Source: Epilithonimonas hungarica
GTDB lineage: Bacteria > Bacteroidota > Bacteroidia > Flavobacteriales > Weeksellaceae
Length of the DNA stretch: 64,000 nt
Direction of reading: 5' to 3'
Assembly (NCBI RefSeq): GCF_900102265.1
Contig: NZ_FNBH01000001.1
Span: forward strand, 1,426,001 to 1,490,000
Under the pieces are notes generated by a model. That model did not search any database. It was given only the letters and a program-made list of their open reading frames with translations, and was not told the DNA's origin. This document shows positions 51,437 to 59,879 of this stretch, piece after piece (the first letter of the stretch is position 1; every line of letters starts with the position of its first letter). Position numbers and translations under genes: made by a program.

Positions 51437-51970
51437 TCATTTAAGATATTTTGTAATACTTTCACTCATTGGATTGGTTGTGCTCGCGAAGCTGTCGATC
51501 ACATTTCCTTTTTCATCCAATAAGATCTTGGTAAAGTTCCAAAGGATCTTTGTGTTTTTCACACCGTTTTCTTTTTTGTCTGTCAGGAATTTGTAGATAG
51601 GGGCAATGTCGTCACCTTTTACAGAGATCTTTGCTGCCATCGGGAATTGCACACCATAATTTCTTTGGCAGAATGTCGCGATCTCATGATTGCTTCCAGG
51701 TTCTTGTCCTCCAAAATTATTGGCTGGAAAACCAACAACAACCAATTTGTCCTTGTAGGCTTCGTAGAGTTTTTCCAGATCTGCATATTGTGGTGTGAAT
51801 CCGCATTCGGAAGCGGTGTTTACAACCAATATTTTTTTGCCTTTGAATTTGGAAAAATCAATTGTAGAACCATCCAAAGCTTCTACTTTGAAACCATGAA
51901 TAGATTTTGCCTGAGCCTTATTTTTTGAAAATCCGAATAATGATAGCATAATGATGAATAAATATTTCAT
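51437..51970 (-). CDS. Glutathione peroxidase family protein (Cys type)
   Basis: A 177-aa thioredoxin-fold peroxidase with a signal peptide (about 1-20). The peroxidatic Cys56 lies in NTASECGFTPQY; selenocysteine is not used. The second hallmark FPANNFGGQEPG (about 86-97) and the late WNFTK segment complete the Gln/Trp catalytic set. The enzyme probably uses thioredoxin in the periplasm. Monocistronic. Confidence 0.92.
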   Translation of the reverse strand: MKYLFIIMLSLFGFSKNKAQAKSIHGFKVEALDGSTIDFSKFKGKKILVVNTASECGFTPQYADLEKLYEAYKDKLVVVGFPANNFGGQEPGSNHEIATFCQRNYGVQFPMAAKISVKGDDIAPIYKFLTDKKENGVKNTKILWNFTKILLDEKGNVIDSFASTTNPMSESITKYLK

Positions 51971-52144
51971 ATAAAGTTATTTAAATTTTTTTAAAAGCCA
52001 TATGCAGTCGCTATTTGTTTAATACTTCCTTTGAAGATTTATAGATAGCATTTAATTTTCAAATTTAAAACAAGTTTGTCAATTTCTCATCTGAATTCTT
52101 AAACTTATAAAACAATTAACTTTTGTTATCAAATCATCAAAAAT

Positions 52145-52939
52145 TTAAATATATCCTAATTCCAGAGATTTCTTCACGAGTTCGGAAACTTTCGTACATT
52201 CCATCTTACTGAAAATATTTTTGCGATGTGTGGTAGTTGTGTGGTAAGAAATGCCTAAAAGCGCTGATATCTGTTTTGCCGAGTTGCCTGATGCCAAAAG
52301 AGAGAGGATCTCCATTTCCCTTATAGTAAGATTGGTTTGTGGAAGTTTCTTCTTCTCATTGTCTTTATAATACATTTGGTAAAAATCATTTCTTCCGCCA
52401 ATGCCTGCAACTAATACAGAGTAAGGATTTCGCTGTGTAATGTGCTGAATATTAGTATGGATGTTTACGGCCTGTAATAATTTTCCTTCCTCGCTTTTGG
52501 CGATATGTAATGACTGATGATGGAACATTTCGTAATTACCTTTTCCTGTTTTCATTCGGAAGCAGTAGCTGCATTTAAGATTTTGCTGATGTTCCCAGCC
52601 AATTTCCTGCATTTTTTCAATGGTCATTTTTTCAGCCTCCATTACAAATTGTAGATCTTCGGGATGAATCAGATCGATGATCTCCTTAAGATATTTTGGT
52701 TTTTTCTTGAGTCCGTGAATCTTAAGGATATTTTGATGAGGATTGATAATAGTGCTGTCCGCAATATTAATGATGTAAAAATAAAATTCTCCCAAAGCGA
52801 ACATTTCACCAATTACCTTTTCAATTTTGGGATAACTAGAGGTGCTTTTTGAATTATTGCTTAGAGATTGAGGGAAAGCGTTCCATACTTCCAGTAATGG
52901 ATGCTTCATCTTTGAGCTTATTTGGTAATTTTCATTCAT
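52145..52939 (-). CDS. LuxR-family regulator with PAS-like N-terminal domain
   Basis: A 264-aa soluble regulator. The N-terminal two thirds (about 30-175) have the strand and helix pattern of a PAS-type sensor (LKEIIDLIHPEDLQFVMEAE near 83-102 is typical of PAS linkers). The C-terminal LuxR HTH (about 198-258) contains LTIREMEILSLLASGNSAKQ, then ISALLGISYHTTTTHRKNIF. The gene is divergent from the 576-aa exported protein gene; a short palindrome lies between them. Confidence 0.85.
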   Translation of the reverse strand: MNENYQISSKMKHPLLEVWNAFPQSLSNNSKSTSSYPKIEKVIGEMFALGEFYFYIINIADSTIINPHQNILKIHGLKKKPKYLKEIIDLIHPEDLQFVMEAEKMTIEKMQEIGWEHQQNLKCSYCFRMKTGKGNYEMFHHQSLHIAKSEEGKLLQAVNIHTNIQHITQRNPYSVLVAGIGGRNDFYQMYYKDNEKKKLPQTNLTIREMEILSLLASGNSAKQISALLGISYHTTTTHRKNIFSKMECTKVSELVKKSLELGYI

Positions 52940-52979
52940 ATTATTAGTTTTTTATAAAATTAACAAATATTCTCATTAA

Positions 52980-53001
52980 AAATACCTTTTTTGAGGTATT
53001 T
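52980..53001. promoter_or_regulatory. Palindrome in the divergent LuxR/576-aa intergenic region
   Basis: AAATACCT-N6-AGGTATTT, perfect 8-bp arms, about 40 nt upstream of the LuxR regulator start and 180 nt upstream of the divergent gene. Candidate operator. Confidence 0.45.
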
Positions 53002-53182
53002 ACTTGTATCTGATGTAAAATTTATATTTGCTTAAAACTAATAATCGTGAAAATTTCTCTTACTTAAGGTTTGTCTGTCAATTTGTTGAGAACCAATATC
53101 TAAAAAGCTGTTTCCAATAGTTTGTATAATAAGCTATAGTTTGAGATTTAAGATTATAACAATAATTTAAAAATATAAAACT

Positions 53183-54913
53183 ATGAGAACAAAATTATTA
53201 TTATTGCTTCTGCTTTGGACTGGGGTGGTTTGGGGACAGAATGATAGTTACAAAAAAGAAATTGAGTCCTTAAAAGAACAGTACAATGTTTCCAAAGAGA
53301 GAATCAGTAAGCTAGAAAAAGACTTTGAAAAATTAAAATCGAATCTTACTACAACATTTTCAGAAGATTTGAACACAAAAATAAAAAGCAGTCAACTGGA
53401 TATTCAGAAAGAAAAAGACATCTTTAAAAATACTTACTTGCTTGTTGAAAGCTATAAAAATGTATTGGAGAAAATCAAAAAAGAACAGAAAAAAACTATT
53501 GATAGCTTGTTTGTCTTTTCCAAAGAGGAAGATAAAGCCTATTTTCCGGAAGTAATAAAATCTGAGAAAGTAGAGACTAAGACTTATCTATATTTTGGTG
53601 AGAACAAAGTGATAGACAAAGATTTATTTTCTAATAAAAAAAGTACAGAAACAGAACTTCTCAAAAGCTTGTTGTTGGATGTTGGCAAAGAAAGTTACTT
53701 GGGAGATATAACAATTCCTAAAAAAGGACAAAAGTTTCCATTCTACAATTATGATATGATTCTTTGTGATGAACATTATAGCTTTCAAAAATTAGCAATA
53801 GAAATTAAAGACGGCTATTTTAATGATATTGTTGCTTATGTGACAGATGATTCTGGTGATGTTCATGTTTTTACAAACCAGGTTGGGATTAGTGTTTTGT
53901 TTTATTCAGTTTACGGTAAAACAAAATTGATGTATTATCTATATTCTATCAGAAAAGAAGATTTCACAAACAAAAATTTAAATCAACATTATCAAGATAA
54001 TGCCCTAAAAAAATTATATATAAAAGTTACAGATATAATGGGTTACAACTATAAAATTGGGAATCACTATATACCACATGACTTAGCTGTAGAACTTCCT
54101 CAAGATGATGTGGAGGGAAATAAAACCAATGATAGAAGTGGTGCAATCTACCAGATAAAACAAAACACTTATTTAGAAAAAATTGTAGAGCTAAGAGCTT
54201 ATACAGATTTTCTGGCATTATTTGGACAATCACAAAATGGATTAGCTCAAATCGAAGGTCGGGCAAAATTTTATTTGTTTCCATATCCTTTCAGATTTAT
54301 GTGGAGTAAAAAATATTTGGGACAAGTTGAATATCTACCAAGTGTTTCACCTTATGTTAATTATTCCAAGTTTGATGATAAATCAAAATATGTTAATATG
54401 AATAAAATAGATAGTATTCGTTTTGAATTGGTGGAAAAGCGTTTCCTTACCATGGGGCTTTATTTAGAAGCTTTCAAATGGCAACATAAAAATGCACCGG
54501 TTAGTCTTTCAGTTTTTGGTGTTGTAGATTATAATCTTACACAAACTAATTTCGGAACAGAGGAAATCCCTGAGGAAATTGCTATTAAAGCACTGAAATA
54601 TGGTATGGGAATTAATCTCAATGTTAAGAGATTTAATAATTTTGGGTTTAGTTATAAATTTGAGTATTCTGGTTTTAATTATGAAGATTTTAATAGTGAT
54701 AAAAGATTGTTAAATCTTCCAAGTTGGATTCCTGTAGTAAAACATGAAGCAGAAATATTTTATCATCCAAATGGAAACCCGAATCAAGCCATTTTTACGC
54801 GACTTTTAACATATAATGATGCTGGGAAAAGTAATAATCAAGCTTTTTACCAGTTCCAATTTGGCTATAAGTTTTCAATAGGTAGCAGAAGTGTCAAGCA
54901 AAATTTGGAATAA
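53183..54913 (+). CDS. Large exported protein of unknown function, coiled coil plus beta-rich region
   Basis: A 576-aa protein with a signal peptide (1-18, ending VVWGQ), a charged coiled coil (about 20-120), a middle domain, and a C-terminal half with alternating aromatic beta strands ending in FQFGYKFSIGSRSVKQNLE, which resembles an outer-membrane barrel. I do not recognise the family. Codon use is AT-rich, even for this genome. It lies divergent from the LuxR regulator gene. Confidence 0.7.
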   Translation: MRTKLLLLLLLWTGVVWGQNDSYKKEIESLKEQYNVSKERISKLEKDFEKLKSNLTTTFSEDLNTKIKSSQLDIQKEKDIFKNTYLLVESYKNVLEKIKKEQKKTIDSLFVFSKEEDKAYFPEVIKSEKVETKTYLYFGENKVIDKDLFSNKKSTETELLKSLLLDVGKESYLGDITIPKKGQKFPFYNYDMILCDEHYSFQKLAIEIKDGYFNDIVAYVTDDSGDVHVFTNQVGISVLFYSVYGKTKLMYYLYSIRKEDFTNKNLNQHYQDNALKKLYIKVTDIMGYNYKIGNHYIPHDLAVELPQDDVEGNKTNDRSGAIYQIKQNTYLEKIVELRAYTDFLALFGQSQNGLAQIEGRAKFYLFPYPFRFMWSKKYLGQVEYLPSVSPYVNYSKFDDKSKYVNMNKIDSIRFELVEKRFLTMGLYLEAFKWQHKNAPVSLSVFGVVDYNLTQTNFGTEEIPEEIAIKALKYGMGINLNVKRFNNFGFSYKFEYSGFNYEDFNSDKRLLNLPSWIPVVKHEAEIFYHPNGNPNQAIFTRLLTYNDAGKSNNQAFYQFQFGYKFSIGSRSVKQNLE

Positions 54914-55070
54914 ATTCGTTTTATTACAAAATACGGTAATTAAGAAGAATCTATTTCTCTTCAATACTGATTGATAATGATTTGTTTAATGGATAATAAA
55001 AAAAATTCATTTTACTTATTTATGATATGACGATTATTCTTTTATTTATTGCTATTGAAACTTTCGAATT

Positions 55071-55139
55071 ATGATAGAATTAATATGCTGTGGAATCAAT
55101 TTAAAAAATGATACCTTTAAAGAATTGAAAAATCAATAA
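55071..55139 (+). CDS. Possible 22-aa leader peptide coupled to the isomerase gene
   Basis: ATG at 55071 opens a 22-codon frame reading MIELICCGINLK at the start. Its TAA stop shares one base with the ATG of the next gene (TAATG). The arrangement suggests translational coupling, but there is no conservation data and I see no ribosome binding site. Confidence 0.25.
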   Translation: MIELICCGINLKNDTFKELKNQ

Positions 55140-56008
55140 TGAACAGAAAAGATTTTATAAGCTTGTCCGGATTGGGATTTTTGGGTTTATATGCTTGCGG
55201 AACTTCAAATCTTATGAATAACAGAAAACCTTTGGCCATACAACTTTACACGATTCGGGATGCTGTCTCTGAGAACTTGGAAAAATCCTTGGAACGATTG
55301 GCGGAAATGGGTTTTAAACAACTTGAAATCTATGGTTATAACGGAAAATTCTTCGGGAAATCCAGAACAGAATTTCAATCGATTCTCAAAAATGTTGGTT
55401 TAGAAGTTATCAGTTCTCATCATACAACCGGAATTGTTCATAATGAAAAAGGAACCTTACTCAACGATTGGGAAAGGTCTGTGGATGATCTGCATTTCAT
55501 CGGTTCAAAATATATGGTTTGCTCTTATCTTTTCGGGGAAGAAAGGACTTCGGAACATTACAGAAAACTTCCAGAATTACTTGATAAATCGGGCGAAATA
55601 ACAAGCAAAGCTAGAATCGGTTTTGCTTATCACAATCACGATTTTGAGTTTGAAAAAATGGATTCGGAACAAACTGTTTATGACTTCATTTTAGAGAATA
55701 CCGATTCCGAGCTGGTAAAAATGGAGCTCGACCTTTACTGGATTTCAAAAGCCGGATTCAATCCTTTGGATTATTTTGAAAAATATCCGAAAAGGTTTCC
55801 GCTGTGGCACGTGAAGGATATGAAAGCCGGAACCAGAGATTTCGCCGAGATAGGAAACGGAACCATTGATTTTAAAACAATCTTCGAAGCTAAAGAAAAA
55901 GCAGGTCTTCAATATTGGTTTCTGGAACAGGATTCCAGTGATAAAGATATTTTTGAAAGCATAAAAATAAGTAAAGATCACATCGGAAAGAATCGGTTTT
56001 TTAATTAA
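55139..56008 (+). CDS. Sugar phosphate isomerase/epimerase family TIM-barrel protein
   Basis: A 289-aa xylose-isomerase-like TIM barrel (AP endonuclease 2 superfamily). The N-terminus is a short hydrophobic leader with a lipobox-like LYACG (Cys20). Metal-ligand segments are recognisable: ISSHHTTGI (about 99-107), FAYHNHDFEFE (about 161-171), MELDLYWISKAG, and the late WFLEQDSS. Members act on sugars or inositols in many pathways; the substrate cannot be assigned here. Confidence 0.85.
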   Translation: MNRKDFISLSGLGFLGLYACGTSNLMNNRKPLAIQLYTIRDAVSENLEKSLERLAEMGFKQLEIYGYNGKFFGKSRTEFQSILKNVGLEVISSHHTTGIVHNEKGTLLNDWERSVDDLHFIGSKYMVCSYLFGEERTSEHYRKLPELLDKSGEITSKARIGFAYHNHDFEFEKMDSEQTVYDFILENTDSELVKMELDLYWISKAGFNPLDYFEKYPKRFPLWHVKDMKAGTRDFAEIGNGTIDFKTIFEAKEKAGLQYWFLEQDSSDKDIFESIKISKDHIGKNRFFN

Positions 56009-56172
56009 AATCTTATCTAAGCAAAACGCCTTTGTGAACTTAATATTTTCAATATTATAAAACTAAGACCTTTGTGAACTTTGTGTTCTAAAATACATTC
56101 TCTTAACAAAATTTTATGATTTGTAAAATAAATGCCTTTTCTTTGTCGTTCTTTTCTTTATGACAAAAATCG

Positions 56173-56976
56173 ATGAGTGTTTATAGTCAGCTTGCTGAGA
56201 ATCTCCAGTACATTTCGCCGTCTTATTATAAAAGCAGATTTTTCAAGAAGCTGAAAGGTCTTACTGCTCAAAATCTTTTGGAAAGAAAAGTTGAGCCGGA
56301 GTTTCTTTGGATTAAGGAGTTTTTGGCGAAAGATTCTGTCTTCATGGATGTGGGAGCCAATGTTGGCGCTTATCTCTATACTTTGGAAAATCATCTGGAT
56401 CCGGAAAATATTTTTGCTTTCGAACCTAATCAAAAATTGTTCAAAAGACTCAAACGGTTATTTCCAAAAGTCAATTTGTTTTCTGTTGCTTTGTCTGACA
56501 TTTCCACGATTGCGGAATTCAAAATTCCGGTAATTAATGGCGAAAAGATCCATACAAGAGGAACTTTGCAGACTTCTATCAGAGAAAAAAATGAAGAGAA
56601 AACCATTCTTCAGAAAGTAGAAGTCAAACCTTTGGACGAATTAGATCTTAATCTCAAGAACCTCGATTTCATCAAAATTGATGTAGAAGGAAATGAGATG
56701 CAGACGTTGCGAGGCGCCAAGAAAACAATTGAAAAATTCAAACCAGTTTTGATGGTTGAGATGGAGCAGCGCCATCACAAGGAAAATCTTTGGACGTTGA
56801 CTTCCGAGATTGCGGATTGGGGCTATTCAGTCAATTATCTGGATAGAGAAACTTTGCAACTGAAGATCTTGACAGAAGAATTTCTGAATCAACAAAATCC
56901 GGATAATGTGAAGAATTACAAAGATTACATTAATAATATTATTTTCCTGCCTAAGGCTTCTAGAGCCTCAGTCTGA
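56173..56976 (+). CDS. FkbM family methyltransferase
   Basis: A 267-aa SAM-dependent methyltransferase of the FkbM type. The SAM motif reads VFMDVGANVGAYLY (about 55-68), followed by IFAFEPNQ (about 79-86) and FIKIDVEGNEMQTLRGA (about 166-182). FkbM enzymes often O-methylate sugars in surface polysaccharides. The flippase gene follows by 42 nt, suggesting joint function in surface glycan assembly (inference). Confidence 0.88.
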   Translation: MSVYSQLAENLQYISPSYYKSRFFKKLKGLTAQNLLERKVEPEFLWIKEFLAKDSVFMDVGANVGAYLYTLENHLDPENIFAFEPNQKLFKRLKRLFPKVNLFSVALSDISTIAEFKIPVINGEKIHTRGTLQTSIREKNEEKTILQKVEVKPLDELDLNLKNLDFIKIDVEGNEMQTLRGAKKTIEKFKPVLMVEMEQRHHKENLWTLTSEIADWGYSVNYLDRETLQLKILTEEFLNQQNPDNVKNYKDYINNIIFLPKASRASV

Positions 56977-57018
56977 CAAAATCATTTATCAATCATCAAC
57001 TATCAATTATAATTAAAA

Positions 57019-58497
57019 ATGAGCGTTGTAGCAAGACAAGGTGTAAAATATTCGATAATCGGTTATCTCGGCTTTTTGTTGGGAACTTTTGCGTCTATTT
57101 TCATTTTCCCTTACGATATGGAGTTTTATGGAAAGCTCCGCTATATTTTGCCGACAGCTGAGATTTTGGTTCCGATCGTGGTTTTTGGCTTGAGCTTTTC
57201 TAACGTCAAATTCTTTAGCAAAGTCAATGCAGATGGCAAGCATCACAATATGCTGTCTCTGTCTTTACTAGCAGTCGTTATTAATTTCTTGATTTTCGTA
57301 GGCGGTTATTTTTTGATTAATTTCCTATTTCCGCAATTACAAACTTCTAAGTTGTGGGAAATGAAACTCCTGATCTTGCCAATGGTTCTGGTTTTGGCTT
57401 TATCTTCGGTTTTCAATAAGTTTTTGACCAATTACAAAAGAATCGTTGTCCCCAATATCTTCGAGAATTTCATTCCAAAGATTGCTAATATTGGTGCATT
57501 TTGCCTGTTTTTCTTTTTAGGCGTTGCGGATAAAATGGCCTACGGGTTTTTCTTTCTGATGTTTGTGATTTCGCTAATTGGTTATGGCTATTACACAAAC
57601 AGATTAGAGAAGATCAAACCGGATTTTGGTCTGGATTATTTCAAAAAAGATAATTTTTACCGCGAGATTTTCACTTACAGTTTATTCGGGTTTTTAGGAA
57701 ATATCGGGAATTATATTGCGATTAATATTGATAACTTGATGATTGGTGAGTTTATCAATTTTCGCGAGAACGGGATTTATAGTAATATTTATGCGATCAT
57801 TTCTTTAATAACGGTTCCACAGATGGGACTTTTCAATATTTCCGCGCCTATCATTAATAAAGAATTGGCTTCCGGAAATCACGAAGAATTAGACAGATTT
57901 CATAAGAAAACATCACTTAGTTTATTTTTTCTTGGTTTGGTTTTGTTCTGTTGTATTGTTGTAGGATTTCCGTATTTGGCGGACTTTATGAAGAACGGAG
58001 AAGACTTGCGTTCCTCAGAGCCTGTGGTTTGGGTTCTCGGATTTGCGATGTTGTTCGATTTGGCAACGGGTTTTAACGGACATATCATTTCGCTGTCGAA
58101 GTATTACAAATTCAATATTGTGGTGATGCTTATTTTGGCAGTTTTAACCATCACAACGAATATGATTTTCCTTAAACATACAGATTTGGGAATTCTAGGA
58201 ATTGCGATTGCTTATGCGATTTCATTGTCTTTATTTAATATCATCAAAATCGTTTTTAATTATATCAAATTCAAGGTTTTTCCTTTGGGAATCGAGATGA
58301 TTTATGCAATGATTTTAGGTTGTATCTCTATCAATGTCGCCATTTTTCTGCCGGATTTCAAACTCAATATTCTTAATCTGTTCTACAAACCTGCAGTGGT
58401 TTTGATATTGCTTTTCATTGGGAATTACTTCCTAAAGATCTATCCTTTAGACAAATATCTTAACAAGGCTTTTATTAAGAGTCTTTTCAAATTTTAA
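57019..58497 (+). CDS. Wzx-like oligosaccharide flippase
   Basis: A 492-aa polytopic protein with about 13-14 membrane helices in the polysaccharide exporter (MOP/Wzx) arrangement, starting VVARQGVKYSIIGYLGFLLG. It would translocate lipid-linked oligosaccharides across the inner membrane. No glycosyltransferase genes are next to it apart from the FkbM methyltransferase. Confidence 0.88.
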   Translation: MSVVARQGVKYSIIGYLGFLLGTFASIFIFPYDMEFYGKLRYILPTAEILVPIVVFGLSFSNVKFFSKVNADGKHHNMLSLSLLAVVINFLIFVGGYFLINFLFPQLQTSKLWEMKLLILPMVLVLALSSVFNKFLTNYKRIVVPNIFENFIPKIANIGAFCLFFFLGVADKMAYGFFFLMFVISLIGYGYYTNRLEKIKPDFGLDYFKKDNFYREIFTYSLFGFLGNIGNYIAINIDNLMIGEFINFRENGIYSNIYAIISLITVPQMGLFNISAPIINKELASGNHEELDRFHKKTSLSLFFLGLVLFCCIVVGFPYLADFMKNGEDLRSSEPVVWVLGFAMLFDLATGFNGHIISLSKYYKFNIVVMLILAVLTITTNMIFLKHTDLGILGIAIAYAISLSLFNIIKIVFNYIKFKVFPLGIEMIYAMILGCISINVAIFLPDFKLNILNLFYKPAVVLILLFIGNYFLKIYPLDKYLNKAFIKSLFKF

Positions 58498-58657
58498 ATC
58501 TGCATAACACTTTAGTCACTTAAGATTAAATAACACTAATATAATTTTAAGTTCACTATAGTTCAAAAATCGAAGATTTTCAAAACTAATGTGTTCTTAT
58601 GTGACTTTTGTTGTTTAAATTTTAAAAACTTAAGTGTTGAACATCAAAATATAAATT

Positions 58658-59278
58658 CTAATCATATCTCGGGAAAATCAGAGTCTCTTGCTTTTTACCA
58701 GTTTTATTAGACATTCTGGTTTCTTTTAAACAAGTTCCTTTCTCGTCTGTCTCTATACAATTGATTGATAATTCATCAATGATTTTGTGGTCTTTTCCAG
58801 TAATAACAATTTTGGAAAGCTCGTTATTAGAATAATGAAATTGACTCGTATTGAAAGTATTAAAGTTATCTACGATTTTATCAATACTGCCATTTTTGTT
58901 GTAATGGTAGATGCTTTCGTTCTGTTTGTATTGCTTTTTGGTGTAACAACTGATTCGTTCTCGCTGATTGGGCTTCCAGCGTGTTTTACAGTAGTAAGGG
59001 TCTTTGTCGGGATAGCGCTCTACAGTGAACCACAATTTCTTTTCGGTTTCCTGCAAAAGATTTCCATTGGAATCAAACGTTTTCGAATATTTGATACGAC
59101 CATTTTTGGTAAAGGTCATTTCCTTTTTATGAAGTAGCTTTTTCTGATTATTTGAAGTATCATAGACTTCTTCAGTCGCAGATTTTATACCTTCGGGAAG
59201 AAGTTTGGCTTTAGTGTACTTTTTTGTAGCACAAGATGTTAATGCTAAAAATAGAAATGAAAAATACAGAACCCTCAT
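58658..59278 (-). CDS. Hypothetical lipoprotein
   Basis: A 206-aa lipoprotein (lipobox LTSCA, Cys16). The body consists of short imperfect repeats of the type KxxxFxxxGxLxxE, such as YSKTFDSNGNLLQETEKK and YHYNKNGSIDKIVDNF, reminiscent of RHS/MORN-like antitoxin-type beta repeats. Function unknown. It ends next to a decayed-gene region upstream. Confidence 0.75.
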   Translation of the reverse strand: MRVLYFSFLFLALTSCATKKYTKAKLLPEGIKSATEEVYDTSNNQKKLLHKKEMTFTKNGRIKYSKTFDSNGNLLQETEKKLWFTVERYPDKDPYYCKTRWKPNQRERISCYTKKQYKQNESIYHYNKNGSIDKIVDNFNTFNTSQFHYSNNELSKIVITGKDHKIIDELSINCIETDEKGTCLKETRMSNKTGKKQETLIFPRYD

Positions 59279-59432
59279 AATCGTGATTTGAAAATGTGGA
59301 GCAAATTTCTTTCCAAGAATATGATTTTCGATAAGATAAATTAATATAATTTTAGAATTTTTCTGTTTTAATTAGTTTTTTTACTAAAAGCTAGATTTTT
59401 AAAATTAATATTCCCGATTTTTTCAAGATTCA

Positions 59433-59540
59433 TTATTGCTTATTTGTTAAAAAACAAGAAAATTTTGTTTGTGAAAAACAAAAATCCATCCCCAATATAA
59501 AGAATACCATAAACAAAAATATTGGAAGATTCTTTTTCAT
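59433..59540 (-). pseudogene. Short ORF with signal peptide, probable gene remnant
   Basis: A 35-codon minus-strand frame starting MKKNLPIFLFMVFFILGMDF, a convincing signal peptide, with FSQ just after, then stopping after eleven more residues. Together with the fragment immediately upstream (59559-59768) it looks like a region of decayed exported-protein genes, although a short secreted peptide is possible. Confidence 0.4.
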
Positions 59541-59558
59541 TTTGAAAAAGACCTAAGC

Positions 59559-59768
59559 TTATTTGTCAATAAATTCTGATTTTACTTCTGCGACAGTTTT
59601 ATTATAGCCTAAAGAAGAATTAAAATGGACGTATGAGAAATCAATAGCTTGAACTTGATTTTGGGATCACTATTCTGTATATTGTTGAAATAGATAGTTG
59701 ATGATTCTGCATGAGCTTCAAATTTATGGTCATTGCATTTATTCACCAGAAAACGTTTCCCCAGAAAA
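59559..59768 (-). pseudogene. Frameshifted gene fragment
   Basis: On the minus strand one frame reads VFLGKRFLVNKCNDHKFEAH and continues to IQNSDPKIKFK. A second frame then continues as QAIDFSYVHFNSSLGYNKTV and ends KSEFIDK before TAA at 59559-59561. Joined at about 59640-59655 they give one protein-like sequence of about 70 residues, so this is most likely the 3' part of a gene broken by a frameshift. No start or family identified. The rest of the 59279-59879 gap shows nothing I can name. Confidence 0.45.
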
Positions 59769-59879
59769 ACTTAAATAGGAGTTAATAAAAAATTTTTACT
59801 ATGTATCGATTAATTTCTTTATCTTGGTAATGTTGTAATATTTAAATATTCATCAATCATTATTCATCACGCATTATCT

